Program-made: the position numbers and the translations under genes
Shown: piece by piece, positions 36,276 through 48,559 of the stretch
How positions within the stretch are numbered: the stretch's first letter is position 1
How the letters are laid out: the number at the start of each line of letters is the position of its first letter
Notes under the pieces: generated by a model
What the model saw: only the letters and a program-made list of their open reading frames with translations
What the model was told of the DNA's origin: nothing
Databases searched by the model: none
Assembly: GCA_023375785.1 (NCBI GenBank)
Contig: SZWC01000570.1
Coordinates: forward strand, 96,072 to 160,071
From: Penium margaritaceum
Lineage: Eukaryota > Streptophyta > Zygnematophyceae > Desmidiales > Peniaceae
Reading direction: 5' to 3'
DNA length: 64,000 nucleotides

Positions 36276-39200
36276 CTACTTGCGCAGAGCACTTGTTGCT
36301 CTGCGTCTAGCCAGCTTGCTTGCTGCAGTGGCTACTGCGGCAGTCCCTGCCGCACGCTTTGCTGCCCTGGCTGCAGCCATGGCAAATAAGGCAGCTCTCT
36401 TATCCCTGTGCTTGGCACTGCCAATCCGTGATGCTGCTGTTGCTGCTGGATTGGATGATGGTGCTGATGTCCCTTGCTTTCCTACTCCCTTATCTCCCTG
36501 TCCACCTGGTACAGCTCCAGTTGCTCCTTCCCCATCTGCTTCTTCCCCACTGCCTACTCCTCCTTCCTCCCCACCTGCTCCATCTGGCTCAAATGCCCCT
36601 CTCTCCCCACATTCTGCCCCTTCTCCACCTGCTGTCCCTTCTCCACCTGCTGTCCCTTCTCCATCTGCTGGCCCTTCTCCAGCTGCTGCCCCTTCTCCAA
36701 CTGCTGCCCCTTCTCCACCTGTTGTCCCTTCTCCACCTGCTGCCCCTTCTCCACCTGCTGCCCCTTCACCACCCGCTCCATGAGCTAAGGCATTGCTGCT
36801 TGAGGCCTTCACCTGTGCACAAACACGTACTGGACGAGCATGAGGCATTCCAGGTGTGCTGCTCATGACTCGAATAGACGCTATGACTTCAACCACATCA
36901 TCATCTCCCAATGCCTCCTCTACCTCCTCCTCCTCCTTGTCCTCCCCCTCATCATCACTCTCTATGTCATCCTCTGGCTCACTCAACACTCCCTCCTCAA
37001 CAACCTCCCCATCATCCTCGCTGGCCTCTGCGTCAGCTTTTGCTTCTGCTTCCGCGGCTACAGTGATGTTGTTTGCTGCCTTGCGTCCATTCCAGCCATA
37101 GTGCTTGCGTAGACGGACGTTGCACCAAACAAGGAGCTTGAGTGTCGACACCTTGAGCCAGTTCCTCCTTGCAGTGTGGATCAACTCGTGAGTGGAAAAT
37201 ACACGCTCACACTCAGATGAAGAACATGGCTGCGACAGCAGCTTCAATGCCAGATCGCGAAGCACAGGCAGGTTGCACATGTAGTTGACATGCCACTCTC
37301 CAGCAGACATTGTGCCACATTGCACTTTTGCTACTGCAGCAACAGCCTTGGCATTCCTGCGAGGTGTCACCATGGGATCATGGACAACCATGGTCTGAGC
37401 CAGCTGGAATGCACCGATCTCCTTCATGATGGCGTCGTGTTTCTCTTCTGGAACCAGTGCCTCCATCACTGCCTGCCATGCTTGCAGGGTAGTGGCGTCA
37501 CTGTACGGATCATTTCCAAAGTGCTGAGGATGCAGACGCCAAGCAGCAGCATACAAAGGAAAGCTCATATCCTTGGACCAGCGGTGGTCCAATCTGCCCA
37601 GAACATAGTTCACATGAGACTCTGCAACCTTCCGTCCCTTCTTGCCCTTTTTCTCAGCCAGCGCTTTAACTTGCTCCGCACAATCCAACAAGCCCTCGTA
37701 TATCTCACCAGCCCCCCCACCCGGGGAATCAGCCACACGCAGCACCCGCACCAAGGGCAGAAGCAAGTCCTTCAACTGACGGACCTGGAGCCAAAAGACC
37801 TTGCGTCGTATGATCCGTCTCACCTCCCTCTTCCGACTTCTGAAGCCGGCATCCCGCTGTGAACCAATCTGCTTCCATACTTCCAGCTGCAAAAACTCCT
37901 CGAGCTCCTCCCGCAGATCCAGCAACCGCTCCACCATGTAAAACACGAAGCAAAGCGGGTGTCGCACCTGTTCTTGAGCACCTTGCCCCCTGTTTTGTCC
38001 TTTAGCCATGTACGAGGAATTGCATTGTTCCTGAAGAAGGCAATGACTTTCTCACACCGTCCAATGATCCCTGCACCCCATGCAGTCTTCCCAACATCCT
38101 TCATGATCAGGTCAATGTTGTGTGCACAACAACCCTGGAATAACAACTTCAGGTACTTCACCCGCAGCTGGTCGAATGCCTTCTTGTTCACTGGAGCATT
38201 ATCGCATATCACCAAAACAACCTTGTCCTCACCCACTGCTTCGATTGCTGCCTCTATCATGGAGGCAGTGTGGTCTGCATCCCTAGTCAGACCGCTGGCA
38301 TCACGCAAGAACAGGTGGACCGAGCCCATTGCATTGACTGCCATTGCATTGTAAATTGGCCTGATCTGCCTATTGGACCACTCGTCAACTGCTAGACTGG
38401 TGTCATACGTTGTCCATCCCTGCTTCAAAGGCACGTCTAGCTCAGCAAGCTGTGCATCCAGTTTCGGGAGCAAGTCATCCACCACTGTGCCTCTGGCTGG
38501 CAACCTAAAGCTCGGTGTTGTCTTCTTTGCTGACTTGATGACATCCATGAGTGCTGGCTCCCGACGGAAGGAGATGGGTAAAGCAGCAATGCATATGAGT
38601 TTGACTATTTCCAGCTGGCAGTTCACGTTGTTCGTCTTGTCAGAGTGCTCAACCATGGTGGATTGTCGAAAAGAGGCGGCCTTGTTGATGTCAAAGAGAG
38701 GTATCTCACCCTCAAGTCTTGTTGTGCCTGCCTGCCTGCTTGGACCTGCCGCGTCCCCAGCATCGTCATCACTAGAGCCGTGCTGCCGCGTCAATCCCCC
38801 GTCTGCTGCTTGGGCTGCTTTCTCCTCGGCCTCCCATAACTTGAGCCACGGCACCGGTTTGTCCTTTGTCCTTCATTCGGTACCCTCTCCCTTGTACAGC
38901 TTCACGCTGTATGGCTGCCATCCTGCCGGAGGCGGTGGAAATCGCTCCATGCCCAACGCGTCCCTGTATGTTGGTGGAGGATGGGGACACTTCCCCACAT
39001 TCGGGTTGTTGCAGGCGAAGTGGCCGCGGATGCGATCACATGTCCCGCTCACCCTCTTGACGCACGAGCCATAGACAAATCCCGCCTTTTTGCTGCTCGT
39101 TGACTTGGACTCGCAGTGCTTGGACAGTTCTTTGGTGAGGAAATCACCGGTGAGGACCCGTTTCTTTGGTGGATTCCACTTATGGGCATCAAATTGTGCC

Positions 39201-39340
39201 GATACAGCGGATACAACAACTACCGTGGGACTGGAACCTGTGGTGGATGTTCGGTTTGAGCAGGTTTTGGAATTGGGCTGAGAAGATGCCATGGTGGGAG
39301 GAACGCACCGGCGCACCGGCCTCAGGCGCCAGTGTGCCAA
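36276..39340 (-). pseudogene. hAT transposase gene, one in-frame stop and one frameshift
   Basis: The minus-strand reading runs from Met at 39340 (or the second Met near 39292) to a stop just before 36276. Parts in order: a Cys/His-containing N-terminal segment (SCVKRVSGTCDRIRGHFAC), probably a BED-type DNA-binding finger. A DUF659-like core follows with WTTYDTSLAVDEWSN and VICDNAPVNKKAFDQL, then the hAT motif CCAHNIDLIMKDVGK near 38085-38131. The C-terminal dimerisation domain is near 37100-37300 (VLRDLALKLL, SSECERVFSTHELIHTARRN). Then come an acidic region, a Gly-Glu repeat and a basic Ala/Arg tail. The frame is cut by an in-frame TGA at 38873-38875, and shifts near 37940 between TRFASC and YMVERLLDLREEL. 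The length of ~1,020 codons is above the usual 600-800 because of the tail. Confidence 0.85.
36611..36776 (-). repeat. 18-bp coding repeats, Gly-Glu-Gly-Ala-Ala tail of the transposase
   Basis: About nine 18-bp units (plus-strand motif CCTTCTCCACCTGCTGTC and variants) encode GGEGAA-type hexapeptides in the transposase frame. The plus-strand Pro/Ser-rich frame across the same bases is its shadow. Confidence 0.88.
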
Positions 39341-40203
39341 AGTGTTGGGTTCAGCACGGAACAGGGGGGAGGTTTGTTACTGCCATCGGTGCAAGTCTTG
39401 CACCGATGGCGGTGCAAGTCTTGCTTGTGTCGGACACAGAGAAGTGTGGCTCAACCGTAGTGAAATGTCGCTGGATGGCATCGAGGCTCGACGTCATTGA
39501 GTGACACGTTGCTCGATGGTGTCGATCGATGTTTCATTCACACCTGGTACATCCTCCGCACATTCGATCATTCAACCCAGGCCATACAATTGGTTTGAAC
39601 GACTAAACACTCAAATAACTATAGTTGACACGATGTCATGATGTTCCGGAAAGATTCATATACAACATATTTTGTTGAATTTTTACAGTCGGACATATTC
39701 CATATGTATCGACCAAACCTGTGAAGTTATGTGTCATTATTTGTACATAAGGTACTTGAATAAACTATGCAAACAATTTTTTCCACAACAAAATATCGGC
39801 TCATGCGGATATTCTGAAGTCCGAGGTTTGGCATGTGATTGGCCATTGCCATGGCGGCTCAGGATGAGGGCAAGCTGTGCCACAGAATGAAGCCTGTCCA
39901 AGTGCAACGTATGATGCGTGGACATTATTGGTTGAATCAGGTTGATACATGCCAGCTGTCATGAAGTGTGCCATGTAATGTGCTTTCGGCAGGATGCGTC
40001 CACTGAAAAGAGAGTGTTGCTCTGGGAACTGAACGTGCAATGTTCTCGGTGCGAGACTTATCCTCGGTGGGTACTTGGGCTCGTGGGAAAAAACAGTCTC
40101 GCATGGTCCTGAGTGCCCCCTGGCCTTCTACACCACATCGATGTTACATCGATGCCTCTCGAGGTGCCGATGTCGTTGTAGTCGGCCTCCTATGAGCAAC
40201 GAA
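39341..40203 (-). promoter_or_regulatory. 5' non-coding region of the hAT transposase with a perfect 14-bp inverted repeat
   Basis: No gene in this ~860 bp. A perfect palindrome with 14-bp arms and a one-base centre lies at 39382-39410 (left arm GCCATCGGTGCAAG), followed by a partial copy of one arm (GGTGCAAGTCTTGC, 39411-39424). It sits ~40-70 bp upstream of the first Met of the transposase, where an operator-like site or RNA hairpin would act. The rest, ~39570-39830, is AT-rich. Confidence 0.7.
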
Positions 40204-40213
40204 GTCAACTCTA

Positions 40214-42245
40214 TTGGCAATGTATGGACAATGCCTGGCAATGCCTACATAATGCTTGGCAATGCCTAGGCAATTACTAACAATGCCTATCAATGCCTGG
40301 GAAAAGCCTAGCCATGCGTGGTAATGCCTGGGCAATGACTGGCAATGCTTGGGCAATGTCCACAAATGCCTGGGTAATGCCTGGCAATGCCTGGACGATG
40401 CCTGGTAATGCCTGGCAATACGTGGTAATGCCTGAGTAATGCCTGGAAATGCCTGGCAATGCCACGCAATGCCTGGAAATGCCTAGGCAATGCCTGGGTA
40501 ATGCCCGGCAATGCCTGGACAATGCCAGGCAATGCCTGGAAATGCCTAGCAATGCCTGGCAATGCCTTGCAATGCATGGGAAATGCCTAGCAATGCCTGG
40601 ACAATACCTAGACAATGCCTAGCAATGCCTGGCAATGCCTAGGCAATGCTTGGCAATGCCTGACAATGCCTCGGCAATGCTTGGCAATGCCTGGCAATGC
40701 CTGGCAATACCTGGACAATGCCTGGTAATGCCTGGCAATGCCTAGGCAATGCCTGACAATGCCTGCCAATGCCTGGGTAATGCCTGGCAGTGTCCAGGCA
40801 ATGCCTGACAATGCCTACAAATGCCTAGCAATACCTTGGCAATGCTTGGCAATGCCTCGCAATGTCTGGCAATGTCTAGGTAATGCCTGGCAATGCCTGG
40901 GTAATGCGTGGCAATGCCTGGACAATGCCTAGGCAATGCCTGGAAATGTCTGGGTAATGCTTGGCAATGTCTGACAATGCCTGGCAATGCCTAGGCAATG
41001 TCCGTGAACGCATAGTAATGCCTGGAAATGCCTGGCAAGGTGTAGGCAATGCGTGGCAATGCCTAGTAATGCTTGGGGAGCGCCTGGCAATGCTTGGATA
41101 ATGCCTGGCAATGCCTAGGACTGCCTGGGTAATGCCTGGCAATGCTTGAGAATGCCTGGGTAATGCATGGCAATGCCTTGCAATGCCTCGCAATGAATAG
41201 GCAATGCCTAGCAATGTCAAGGCAATGCCTCCCAATGTTTAGACAATGCCTAGAAATGCATGGCAATGCCTGGACAATTATGCGCAATGCCTGGGCAATG
41301 CCTGGCAATGCCAGGCAATGCCTAGGTATTGCATAGAAATGCCTAGGCAATGCGTAGAAATGCCTAGTAATGTCTGGAAAATGCCTAGCAATGCCTGGGT
41401 AATGCCTGGCAATGCCTGGGTAATGCGTGGCAATGCCTGGACAATGCCTAGGCAATGCCTGGCAATGTCAAGGCAATGCCTCCCAATGTTTAGGCAATGC
41501 CTAGAAATGCATGGCAATGCCTGGACAATTATGCGCAATGCCTGGGCAATGCCTGGCAATGCCAGGCAATGCCTAGGTATTGCATAGAAATGCCTAGGCA
41601 ATGCGTAGAAATGCCTAGTAATGTCTGGAAAATGCCTAGCAATGCCTGGGTAATGCCTGGCAATGGCTGGCAATGCATGGACAATGCCTGGCATTGCCTG
41701 GGTAATACCTAGGCAATGCCTAGCAATGCCTGACAATGCTTTGCAATGCCTGGGAATGCCTGGCAATGCCTGGCAATGCCTAGGCAATGTCTGGTAATGC
41801 CTGGCAATGCCTGGGTAATGCCCGACATTGCCTGGACAATGCCTGGTAATGCGTGGCAATGCCTTGCAATGCCTGGCAATGCATGGCAATGCCTGGATAA
41901 TGCCTTGGAATATGCCTGGTAATGCCTGGCAATGCATGGCCATGCCTCGGCAATGCCTAAGCAATGTTTGGAAATGCCTGGGCAATGCCTGGCAATGCCT
42001 AGCAATGCCTGGCTTTGCCTGGCAATGCCTGGCAATAACTAGGCAATGCCTGGCAATGCTTGGAAATACCTGGGTAATGCCTGGCAATGTCTGGACAATG
42101 CTTGGCAATGCGTGGCAATACCTGGAAATGCCTGGCACTGCCTCGAAAATGCCTAGCAATGCCTGGGCAATTCCCGGCAATACCTGGACAATTCCTGGCA
42201 ATTCCTGGGCAACGCCTGGTAATGCCTAGACAATGCGTGGCAATG
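40214..42245. repeat. 10/11-bp satellite, forward orientation, block after the hAT element
   Basis: Same forward unit as before 33.77 kb. A ~204-bp segment with the odd variant CAATTATGCGCAATGCC is repeated at 41211-41414 and 41462-41665 (offset 251 bp) with few or no differences. No gene seen. Confidence 0.94.
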
Positions 42246-42340
42246 CCCAAGAATCGCCAAGCATTGCCAAGCATTGCCGAGGCAATGCCTGGCAATGCGT
42301 GGTAACGCCTGGATTGCCGAGGCAATGCATGGCATTGCCT
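42246..42340. other. Orientation switch of the 10/11-bp satellite
   Basis: Left of this stretch every unit reads CAATGCC. Right of it the units read GGCATTGCC, the reverse complement. In between, the two orientations alternate over a few units (AAGCATTGCC, GGCAATGCC, GGATTGCC, GGCAATGC). No foreign sequence sits at the switch, so it is an inversion breakpoint or fold-back junction within the array. Confidence 0.85.
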
Positions 42341-44422
42341 GGCATTGCTAGGCATTGCCAAGCATTGCAAGGCATTGCCAAGCATTACCAGGCATTTCCA
42401 GGCATTGCCAGCCATTGTTAGGCATTACCCAGGCATTGCTTGGTATTGCCAAACATTGCCTAGGCATAGCTAGGCATTACCAGGCATTGCCCCATGCATT
42501 GCTAGGCATTACCGGGCACTGTCCAAGCATTGCCAGGCATTGCCTAGGCATTTCCAGGCATTGCTAGGCATTACCCAGCCATTGCCAGGCATTACCCAGG
42601 CATTTGCCAGCATTGCCAGGCAGTGCCAGGCTTTGCCCAAGCATTGCCTAGCATTTCCTAGGCATTGCCAGGCATTGCCAGGCATTGCCAGACATTTGCC
42701 AGGCATTGCCACGCATTGCCAAGCATTGCCTAGGCATTTCCAGGCATTGACAAGGCATTGACTAGGCATTGCCGGGAATTGCCCAGGCATTGCCTGACAT
42801 TACCCAGGTATTGTCCAAGAATTGCCTTGCATTGCCCAGGAATTGCCAGCCATTGCCCAGGCATTGCCAAGCATTACCAGGAATTGCCCAGGCATTACCA
42901 GGCATTCCCAGGCATTGCCAGGCTTTCCAGGCATTCCCAGGCATTGCCAGGCTTGCCAGGCATTGCCTAGGCATTGCCAGGCATTGCCAGGCATTGCCAG
43001 GCATTGCCCAAGCATTGCCCGGCATTGCCCAAGCATTGCCAAGCATTGCCAGGCATTACCCAGGCATTGCCTAGGCAGTGCCAGGCATTGCCAGGCATTG
43101 ACCAGGCATTGCTAGGCATTTCCAGGCATTTCCTGGCATTGCCCATGCATTTCCAGGTATTGCCCAAACATTGCCAAGCGTTTCCAGGCATTGCCTGGCT
43201 TTGCCCAGGCATTTCCACTCATTGCCCGGCATTGCCCAGCATTGCCAGGCATTGCCAGGAATTGCCAAAGCATTGCGAGGCATTGCCCAGGCATTGCCAA
43301 GCATTACGAGGCATTGCCCAAGCATTGCCAGGCATTACCCAGGCATTGCCAGCATTGCCTGGCATTGCCTAGGCATTGCCTGGCATTGCCCACGCATTGC
43401 CAGGCATCCCCAGGCATTGCTAAGCATTGGCAGGCATTGCCAGGAATTGCCAGGCATTGCCCAGGCATTCCGTGGCATCGCCCAAGCATTGCCTACAATG
43501 CCTGGCATTGCCCAGGCATAGCCTGGCATTGCCCAGGCATTGCCCGGCATTGTCCAAGCATTACCAGGCATTTCCCAGGCATTGCCAAGGCATTGCCAGG
43601 CTTTAGAAGGCATTGCCAGGCATTGCCAGGCATTGCGAGGTATTGCCTGGGTATTGCGATGCATTGCCCGGGCATTGCAAGCATTACTAGGGATTGCCTA
43701 AGCATTGCCAGGCATTCCCTGGCATTGCCCCTGCAGTGCCTTGCATTGCCTTGCATTGCCCAGGCATTGCTTGGCTTTACCTCGGCATTGCCACGCATTG
43801 CCTTACATTTCCCAGGCATTGCCAAGCTTTGCCTCGGCATTGCTAGGAATTGCCAAACATTGCAAGGCATTGTCTAGGAATTGTTCAGGCATTGCAAGAC
43901 ATTGCCTGGCATTGTCCACGCATTGCCAGGCATTGCGCAGGTATTGCCAGGCATTTCCAGGCATTGCCAGTCATTGCCAGGCATTGCCTACGAATTACCA
44001 GGCATTGCCCATGCATTGCCAGGCATTGCCAGGCATTGCTTGGAATTGCACAGGCATTGCCAGGCATTACCTGGCATTGTTCGGGAATTGCGAGGAATTG
44101 TCCAGGTATTGCCAAGCATTACCCAGGCATTGCCAAGCATTACCAGGCATTGCCAAGCCTTGCCAGGCATTGCGAGGCATTGCCAGGCATTGCCCACGCA
44201 TAGCTAGGCGTTGCCTAGGAATTGCCAAGCATTGCCAGGCATTGCACAGGCATTACCAGGCATTACCCAGGCATTTCCATGCATTGCCAGGCATTGCCTG
44301 GCATTGCCCAGGCATTGCCAGGCATTGTGCGGGCATTGCACGACATTGCCAGACATTGACAGGAATTGCCTAGGCATCACCAGGCATTACCAGGCATTCC
44401 CCAGGCATTGCCAAGCATTGCC
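42341..44422. repeat. 10/11-bp satellite, reverse orientation, block 1
   Basis: Degenerate GGCATTGCCA / GGCATTGCCCA units, reverse complement of the forward block, up to the copia element 2 insertion. One or two units near 43490-43505 are flipped back. No gene seen. Confidence 0.94.
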
Positions 44423-45144
44423 TGTTGGCTCTAGTGGGTGTGGAGGTACCCTCAAAGATGCCTAGCTCGTGCTGATGCATGCTATCAGTGTTTGGGACAG
44501 CCAAAGGACACCAATGGTGAAGAGTGTGGAGCACAAGGATCACGGATGTGAGTGAGCAGAACACGTCGCATTCAGTATATCTTAATCAGAAAACACTTTT
44601 GTGACTTAGTATAGTGAGATTACATCAGATCATCATAGCCTGTGATCTAAGCTTTCCAACGCATCCAAGCACACCCAAATCGGAGCAGTAGAGCCCCTGC
44701 TATGGCTGTTGAAATAACCCTTGGTGGAGCCGCCCACCTTGTCTTGCACGTTATGCAATGGGAGGCGCTTCGACGATGACCCGTCGAAGCGCCTTTCCTC
44801 GCCCAGAAGTCAAGGAGAAGTTCACCCTGCTCAAGGAGAGTCTTCTGGTTGCTTCCTTCATGGCCCTGGTGCATTCGGGGGTCGTTGAAGACGAACTCAG
44901 ATCACTGGCGGTGGATTATCCCACCACCCATGGCGGGTACCAGATTCCACCACCCCAACACCCGAATTTTGGGATAGGCTAACTTTCTGAAACCTCACTC
45001 AAATCGAGCAATTCAAAGCTCGATCCTGCATGGACAAATCCAAGGAAACCAAATCTAAAGTCATATCAGGTGTTTGACCACTCCCTAGTAGTCAAAGTAG
45101 GGAGTACAATCAACGGTACTCATGGCAAGGGGCACATCATGTCA
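44423..45144 (-). repeat. 3' LTR of copia element 2
   Basis: 722 bp from TGTTGGCTCTAG to CATGTCA (plus strand). It holds a perfect hairpin with 12-bp arms and a 6-base loop at 44764-44793 (arm GGCGCTTCGACG). Confidence 0.92.
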
Positions 45145-45155
45145 ATCTCCCCCTT
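45145..45155 (-). other. Polypurine tract of copia element 2
   Basis: AAGGGGGAGAT on the minus strand abuts the 3' LTR, matching the tract of element 1 at 6543-6553. Confidence 0.8.
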
Positions 45156-45197
45156 GCACCGCAGCCTTGATGTCCTGTCCTTGGAACCTGTAGTATT

Positions 45198-48100
45198 TTA
45201 AACTTCACAGCGCAGACCAAGCTCCATGCAGCTTGCATCGTGCCTATCCTTGGGCTGTACCTTGGTCATGGCATCGGCGAGCATGCGCTTAGTACCACAA
45301 TGCACAATAGCCGTATCTCCCTTCGCCACCAAGTCCCGTGCGTAGTGATGGTGGATCTTGATGTGCTTGGTCCTCCTGTGCAGCACTGGGTTCTGGGTGA
45401 GGCTGATGGCACTCATGTTGTCAACATTGAGTACTGTGGGCTTCCTCTGCGGCACGCGGATCTCCTTTAGCAGCCGCCGTAGCCACACTGCCTCCTTTGC
45501 GGCTTCAACGAGTGCGATGTACTCCGCTTCGGTGCTGGACAGTGCCACACAGTCCTACTTCCTGCTTGTCCATGAAATCCTTACACCACCAAGCAGAAAC
45601 ACGTATCCTGACATTGATTTTCTGTCATCCACATCACCAGCCCAGTCGGCATCGGAGTGGCCAACCAACTCGAGGGAGTCGTCACGTGCTCCCCCACCAA
45701 ACACAAGCCGCGACTATTTTGTCGCCTTGAGATAGCGAAGGATCCGCTTCACCGCTTGCCAATGCAGCGGCCTGGGGTCAGCGACATAGCAACTCACTTC
45801 GCCCTCCGCGAGGGCCAGGTCGGGGCGAGTCGCCACCATGGCGTACATGATGTTCCCCACTGCGGACTGGTATGGCACACCTGCCATCTCCTCCTTCTCC
45901 TTGTCTGTGCTCGGGCCCATGCTCGAGCTCAGCTCACATGTGGTGGTCATGGGTGTGCCGATGGGGTTGCACTCCTCCATGTTCTATCGGTAGAGCACCT
46001 CTTGCACGTACTTTGTGTGCCCCATCTCGAGCGTGCGTGCCTTGCAGTCCCTCTTGATGGCGACGCCGAGGTTGTACTCGAGCTCATCCATGTCGGTCAT
46101 TTTGAACCGACCGCCCAGCTGCCGTCTCAGGTTCACCAATTCCTCCATGTCTGATGACACGAGGATGAGATCATCCACATAAAGTACCATGATCTGGTGC
46201 AACTCCGGCAGCTTCCGCACATACACGCTGTGATCCGCCTCGCAGCGCTTGAAGCTAAGCTCGGCCATGAAGCCATCCGTTTTCAGGTACCACATGAGTG
46301 GCGCTTGCTTCAGCCCATAGAGCGCCTTGCAAAGCAGGCACACCTTCCCCGGCGGCGCGTCCACCCCCTCCGGTACCTCCATGTTGACCTCCTTGTCCAG
46401 GTCGCCGTTGAGGAACACGGTTTTCACGTCCATTTGGTGGACTTTGTAGTCACGCGCCGCCGCCACCGAGAGGATGGAGCAAATGGAGGTGAACTTCGCC
46501 ACCGGCACAAAGGTTTCATCGTAGTGTTCACCCTTTTGCTGGGCGTAACCCTTCGCGACCAGCCGCGCCTTGTACCGCTCCACCTTCCCCTCCTTGGTGA
46601 GCTTCTTCTTGAAGATCCGCTTGGAGCCAATGATTTTCGCGCCCTCCGGCCTGTCAATCAGCTGCCAAGTATCGTTCTCTTCATGGAAGGCAAGCTCATA
46701 TTCTATAGCTCCCTCCCACTAAGCCCCATCCTTCCGCTGCAACGCCTCCTTGACGGTCTTGGGCTCCTCTTGCGCAAAGAATGCTCAAGCAAGTCCAGTC
46801 CAGAAGCCCTCCACGGCATCGTACCTCTTTGTCGTCCTCCTTGCGCGTCCGCTTCTCCGGGGCTACTGCTGTTGAGGCTGCTGCTGCTACTGCCGCTGCT
46901 CCTGCTACTGCTGCCCCCTCGCGGTACCACTCATACCGCTGGCCTGCTCCCTCTCTCTCAGGGACCGTCGGGATGCGGGCTCACTCCCCACCTCTTCGTT
47001 TAGCTCCACTGCTACTGGCGCTTCGGACTCATTGTCCGACTCGGCTGAATGCAAATCAGCCGCTCTCACATCGCCCGGATGGTTCTTGCCGACTGGAGCC
47101 GATGGGACGTCACCCTCTTTTGCATCCTCCGGCGTCTCCCCCTTGAGGAGTGGCAGCCACTCCCCCCGCTTGGAGAGACCCGCATCCTTGTCTGTCCAAC
47201 GGCTGTCCTCGTCAAACATGACATCGTGACTCTTCACAATCTGCTGCCTCCGCGGGTCGGAGAGCTGGTATGCCTTACCCCCGCTCTGGTACACGACAAA
47301 GATGCACCGGCGAGTCCGCGGGTCCAGCTTGCCCAGCCCCTCCCGTGCCTGCACAACAGCATGTGCAACACAACCAAACATGCAGAGGTGTGCCACCATC
47401 GGCTTCCTCCCGCTCCACACTTCTTGTGGCATCTTCCACACCTTGGACTCTGTGTCTTTTAGCAGCTTTGTCGGGGTCAGGTTCATGATGTACGCCGCTG
47501 TCCATGATGCCTCGCCCCAGTACCGCTGCGCGAGGCCGGCATCGCTCAACATGGACCAAACCAAGTTGAGGATGGTATGGTTTTCTCTCTCAATGACGTC
47601 GTTCTTCTATGGAGAATGTGGCATAGCTTTCTGCCATGCGATTCCCTTGCTCTTCATCCATGCCAAGCAGCCCTTGTACTTGCCGTTGTTGTCGCTTCAA
47701 AATGCCTTCACCTTCAACTCCGTTTGCCGCTCCACAGTCACCACGAACTCCTGCATACACGACATGACATCGCTCTTCCTCTTGATGATGTAGAGGTAGA
47801 GTTTGCGGATGTGGCCTTCAACGAAGGTAACAAAGTACTGCACCCCACCAATGGAGGGCTCGAATGGTCCACACACATCTGTGTGTACCACCTCCAACTT
47901 CCCCGATGCTCGCGTCCCTTTGCCATCAAACAGCTACCTCGTCGCCTTGCCGACCACGCAAGGCTTGCACACTTCATCCTTGGATGCGTCGAGGCTCTTG
48001 ACCTCAAGATCCCACACCACTTCCTTCTTTGCCATGTCCCTCACAGTTGAGGGAGCGATGTGGCATAGGCGACGATGCCATAGGTCCAGGTCTCCATCGT

Positions 48101-48530
48101 CCTTCTTTGCGAGGTGGGCAGCGTCGGACCTTGCCTAGCTGCCCAAGATCTTTGCACGTGGCATGTACAAGTCTTCCTCTCGCATTCCACGTACAATCAC
48201 CTCATCGTCCCCCTCCTTCCGGATGATGGCCTCCTTGTTGAAGAGCCCCTTGAGCCCCTTGTTAGTAAGGTGGCTCACTGAGAGCAGATTTGCCCCAAAG
48301 TTGGACATGTGGAGCACGTCATGAATTGTGCTCGTGACAGCCTCCCCGTCCACATCCACCTCGATGCGAACGTTGCCTTCTCCGGCAGCCAACTCTGTTT
48401 GGCCGTTGGTCACCATCATGCGCCGTTCCGAGGCACCATAGGTGACGAATGCCACCCGCTTGCATTGCGTGTGGCGACCCGATCCAAAGTCAATCACGGA
48501 GACTCCCGGATCTGTCAAGTCGGTAGACTC
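45198..48530 (-). pseudogene. pol region of copia element 2, fossil
   Basis: Motifs in minus-strand order. Protease is near 48470-48530 (VIDFGSGRHTQ). GAG-pre-integrase lies near 48040-48170. The integrase is spread over ~47100-48000 (VVHTDVCGPF, FVTFVEGHIRKLYLY, and the C-terminal TGTRRCIFV-type region at ~47300). Reverse transcriptase lies across ~46000-46740 (YKARLVAKGYAQQ, HQMDVKTVFLNGDLD, ALYGLKQAP, LYVDDLILVSS). RNase H lies at 45198-45560 (ALSSTEAEYIALVEAAKEAVWL, MSAISLTQNPV). All are Ty1/copia signatures. Decayed, with several breaks. Confidence 0.92.
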
Positions 48531-48559
48531 CTTCGCCATCACGGCGCGGTCGTCCTTCT

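Larger units (their letters stand above)
35764..40213 (-). mobile_element. hAT DNA transposon, complete ends, decayed transposase
   Basis: A 4,450-bp insertion in the satellite. Ends are CAGTGTTGAC on the left and TAGAGTTGAC (reverse strand) on the right, matching at 8 of 10. The flanking 8-bp duplication is TTGGGAAT (35756-35763) and TTGGCAAT (40214-40221), with one difference. Both subterminal regions carry the palindrome ACATCGATGT (35815, 35839, 40135, and 9 of 10 at 40146) and CCTCGAG-like motifs, probable transposase-binding sites. A single transposase-like gene lies on the minus strand. Eight-base duplications and these ends are hAT superfamily traits. Confidence 0.9.

Noticed and set aside
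36253-36783. Plus-strand Pro/Ala/Ser-rich frame of 176 codons
   Set aside because: Antisense shadow of the Gly-Glu repeat tail of the hAT transposase.
41278-42201. 307-codon minus-strand open frame
   Set aside because: Same satellite artefact; it also crosses the 251-bp duplicated segment.
44758-44982. 74-codon frame repeated at 49735-49959
   Set aside because: Both copies are the two LTRs of copia element 2 and include the hairpin; no sign of a protein-coding role.
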